DNA of 64,000 nt, from assembly GCA_947503555.1 (NCBI GenBank), contig CANNEE010000003.1, forward strand, positions 248,001-312,000. Reading direction: 5' to 3'. This DNA is from an uncultured Shewanella sp. (lineage in GTDB: Bacteria; Pseudomonadota; Gammaproteobacteria; Enterobacterales; Shewanellaceae). The stretch's first letter is position 1. Each line of letters starts with the position of its first letter. Positions 61,695 through 64,000 of the stretch are shown in pieces. The notes under the pieces were generated by a model. The model did no database searches, was not told where the DNA came from, and saw only the letters and a list, made by a program, of their open reading frames with translations. The position numbers and the translations under genes were made by a program.

Positions 61695-63983
61695 TTAAGC
61701 CTTGGCAGTAGCCTCCTCAATGGCGTCGGTTTTAGCTTCACCTTTAAGCGCTTTTTTAATCAAGTCGAAAAGGAAGGCTCCTAAGAGTAAACCACCCAAA
61801 CCAAAGACGATGTCGCCAGGAACACGCATCCAGACTAAGGTTTCCACAAGTGGGCTATGGATAATCTCTGGCGAGCGGCCATACCAGTAACCGTTTTCCA
61901 GCACTGCAAAGAACTGAGTTAAGCCTACTGGCAGCAGTGACATAAAGACCATTGCAGCTAGGCCAATATTGAGTGTCCAGAAGGCACCTTTAAGGTATTT
62001 GTCATTCCAAGTCATGTTGCCTGTAAGGCCACGAAGGCAGAACAGCATTAGACCTATGCCTAGCATGCCATATACACCCATAAAGGCCGCGTGACCATGG
62101 GTAGCTGTGGTGTTTAGCCCTTGAATAAAGTATAGAGCGATAGGTGGGTTGATTAGGAAGCCTAATACTCCAGCACCCACTAAGTTCCAAAATGCGGTTG
62201 CAACAAAGAACATGATGGCCCACTTGTATCTTGCCATCCAAGGCGCGGCATTGCGCATGCGGTAGCTTTCAATGGCTTCAAAGCCAATGAGTGCCAGTGG
62301 TACAACTTCAAGTGCCGAGAAGATAGCGCCCCAAGCAATGACAGAGGTCGGTGCGCCGGTAAAGTATAGGTGATGCAGAGTACCAATCAGGCCACCGGTT
62401 AAGAAGATAACAGTGGCAAAGAGTACCGCTGCATTAGCGCTACGGGCGCGAATAAGGCCAAGTCGAACCAACATAAGGGCAATGACTGAGGTGGCAAAGG
62501 TTTCAAAGAAGCCTTCAACCCAAAGGTGAACCACCCACCAACGCCAGTATTCAGCTACGGCTAAGTTGGTGTGTTTGCCCATAAACAGGCCTGCGCCGTA
62601 GAAGAGGCCTATCGCCACGCAGGATGCGTACAATACCCAGATAACAGGTGTCATTTCACCCTGCTTATTCAGAGCGGGTTTAATCGCAGCTGTGACCAAG
62701 GCTAACCAGATAAGCAAGCCAACCAATAGTAGAATTTGCCATACGCGGCCGAGATCTATGTATTCATAGCCCTGATGACCAAATAGGAAGTTCATATCTA
62801 GGTCAAAGTACTGCTGCACACCTAGCCATTCACCAGCCATAGAGCCAAGTACGACAACAACAAGCGCGGCCCAAAGTACATTGACGCCTAGGCGTTGGAA
62901 TTTAGGTTCATGACCTGACAGTGCTGGAGCAATATAAAGTCCTGTACCTAACCAAGCGGTTGCAATCCAAAATACTGCTAGCTGAGTATGCCAAGTACGA
63001 GTGACTGAGTAGGGAAGGATTTCAGCTAATGGAATACCATAAAACTCTTGACCTTCAACTGCATAGTGAGCTGTGATACCGCCAAGGAATACCTGCAGTA
63101 AGAACAGGCCAACGGCGGTAACAAAGTATTTGCCTACGGCTTTTTGTGATTTGGTGGGCTTAGTAAAAAATAGTGGGTCTTGCTTTGCTGGTTCTGGCAG
63201 CTCGTCATGTTTGCAACTGGCGTGATACCAAACCAGTGCGCCAATACCTGCAATCAGTGCCACGATACTTAAGATTGACCAGACTATGTTATTTGGAGTC
63301 GGTGTATTACCGATTTGTGGGTCATAGGGCCAATTGCTGGTATAGGTGTAATCGAGTCCAGGTCGTTCTGTAACCGCTGCCCAGGCTCCCCAAAATAGAA
63401 AGGCATTTAGCTTTTCTCTACGTTCGAGTGAAGGTAGGGTGCCTTCTTTCATTGCATACTGTTCACGTAAAGAGGAAAGCTCAGGATCGCTACCAAACAG
63501 AGAGATATAGTGTTCACTGACCTGTTTAATCGCTTGGATGCGAGTGTCTGAGAGGGTCACCTGAGTTTCGCCATTGGGCAGTGACACTACAGTGTTATGG
63601 CGTATATCTTTGCGTAGGGCTAGTTCTAGACCGGCTTGGATTTCAGCATCTAGCTCAGCAAAGCTTTTACCATAGCGTAGCTCCGCTGTGATATTGAGCC
63701 AGGCTTGAGCTTCTCGGTGAAGCCAATCTGCCGTCCAGTCTGGGGCGACATAGGAACCATGGCCCCATACTGAGCCAAGCTGGTGGCCACCCATAGAGCG
63801 CCATACTAGTTGACCTTGCTCGACATCATTTTGGCTAAAGACGCTTTGGCCATTGATATCGACATAGGCGGTGGGAATAGGTGGTTTTTCCCGATAGATT
63901 TCACTGCCTAAACTTAGCAGTACGGTAAAGGAGGCAATCAACACCACTAATAGCGCGATTGCGGTGATCTTATACTTGTTCAT
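61695..63983 (-). CDS. norB: Quinol-dependent nitric oxide reductase (qNor)
   Basis: A 762-residue integral membrane enzyme. The N terminus has one helix (KITAIALLVVLIASFTVLLS) and a periplasmic domain of about 200 residues with QNDVEQGQLVWRSMGGHQLG, then SVWGHGSYVAPDWTADWLH, the fused NorC-like part. It has no CxxCH haem motif, so it is the quinol type. The core has about 13 further helices with haem-copper oxidase-like features (HTQLAVFWIATAWLG, HLWVEGFFETFATSVIALM, HGHAAFMGVYGMLG) supplying haem b, b3 and non-haem iron ligands. It reduces two NO to N2O at the inner membrane. ATG 63983; the promoter and any NorR enhancers lie mostly beyond the right edge. Also called norZ. Confidence 0.94.
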   Translation of the reverse strand: MNKYKITAIALLVVLIASFTVLLSLGSEIYREKPPIPTAYVDINGQSVFSQNDVEQGQLVWRSMGGHQLGSVWGHGSYVAPDWTADWLHREAQAWLNITAELRYGKSFAELDAEIQAGLELALRKDIRHNTVVSLPNGETQVTLSDTRIQAIKQVSEHYISLFGSDPELSSLREQYAMKEGTLPSLERREKLNAFLFWGAWAAVTERPGLDYTYTSNWPYDPQIGNTPTPNNIVWSILSIVALIAGIGALVWYHASCKHDELPEPAKQDPLFFTKPTKSQKAVGKYFVTAVGLFLLQVFLGGITAHYAVEGQEFYGIPLAEILPYSVTRTWHTQLAVFWIATAWLGTGLYIAPALSGHEPKFQRLGVNVLWAALVVVVLGSMAGEWLGVQQYFDLDMNFLFGHQGYEYIDLGRVWQILLLVGLLIWLALVTAAIKPALNKQGEMTPVIWVLYASCVAIGLFYGAGLFMGKHTNLAVAEYWRWWVVHLWVEGFFETFATSVIALMLVRLGLIRARSANAAVLFATVIFLTGGLIGTLHHLYFTGAPTSVIAWGAIFSALEVVPLALIGFEAIESYRMRNAAPWMARYKWAIMFFVATAFWNLVGAGVLGFLINPPIALYFIQGLNTTATHGHAAFMGVYGMLGIGLMLFCLRGLTGNMTWNDKYLKGAFWTLNIGLAAMVFMSLLPVGLTQFFAVLENGYWYGRSPEIIHSPLVETLVWMRVPGDIVFGLGGLLLGAFLFDLIKKALKGEAKTDAIEEATAKA

Positions 63984-64000
63984 AGGTTTGCTTTATCCAA

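Noticed and set aside
1-64000. tRNA, rRNA, CRISPR array, prophage or transposase gene
   Set aside because: No cloverleaf, rRNA-like, spaced direct-repeat, phage-structural or transposase sequence was recognised on either strand.

Overview
The window looks like chromosomal DNA of a marine gammaproteobacterium, most likely Shewanella or a close relative. This is inferred from protein families that I associate with Shewanella and Vibrio (DUF3019, DUF3103, DUF3360, DUF2860, DUF6404-like), an E. coli-type prfB frameshift, a NorR/quinol nitric oxide reductase pair, many chemotaxis and two-component genes, and a short repeat with inverted ends. No rRNA, tRNA, CRISPR array, prophage or transposase gene was seen.

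Layout. 1-2.9 kb: 3' end of hldE, an overlapping putative HExxH metallopeptidase, a TetR regulator and two small conserved proteins. 3.0-8.7 kb: a 1406-residue formate dehydrogenase fusion and a pentapeptide-repeat potassium channel, both on the minus strand. 8.9-11.5 kb: prfB (programmed +1 frameshift) and lysS. 11.7-16.4 kb: a periplasmic solute-binding protein, an RluE-type pseudouridine synthase, a DUF3103 protein, an iodotyrosine-deiodinase-like flavoprotein and queG. 16.5-22.6 kb: a TPR-GGDEF cyclase, a DUF1289 protein, and a four-gene operon of MipA/OmpV protein, DUF3019 protein, response regulator and RstB-like kinase. 22.7-29.4 kb: a LysR regulator divergent from a catabolic cluster of glutaryl-CoA dehydrogenase, fused 2-oxoacid dehydrogenase E1, an unusual FabD-like acyltransferase, a GNAT and a DUF1971 protein. 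29.6-31.9 kb: a nucleoside hydrolase facing an HTH-ribokinase fusion, a plausible nucleoside-to-ribose-5-phosphate route. 32-38.8 kb: rsuA, a hybrid kinase and response regulator pair, and a soluble zinc-binding (CZB) chemoreceptor. 39.5-47.7 kb: a DUF3360 permease, then an RND efflux operon with its own two-component system. 47.8-55 kb: DUF2860 outer-membrane protein, a MITE-like repeat, a membrane chemoreceptor, a FetB-like permease without its ATPase, and a PAS sensor kinase. 55.2-64 kb: paired M16 peptidases (one active, one lacking the zinc motif), a DUF945 protein, norR with a strong NorR-site match, and a quinol-type norB.

The least ordinary parts are the glutaryl-CoA/E1/FabD-like cluster, the HTH-ribokinase fusion, the deiodinase-like enzyme with its full active-site lid triad, the formate dehydrogenase fusion and the structured repeat at 48.9-49.2 kb. 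Most other content is core chromosomal. All family names come from reading motifs and remembered relatives; no database search was possible.
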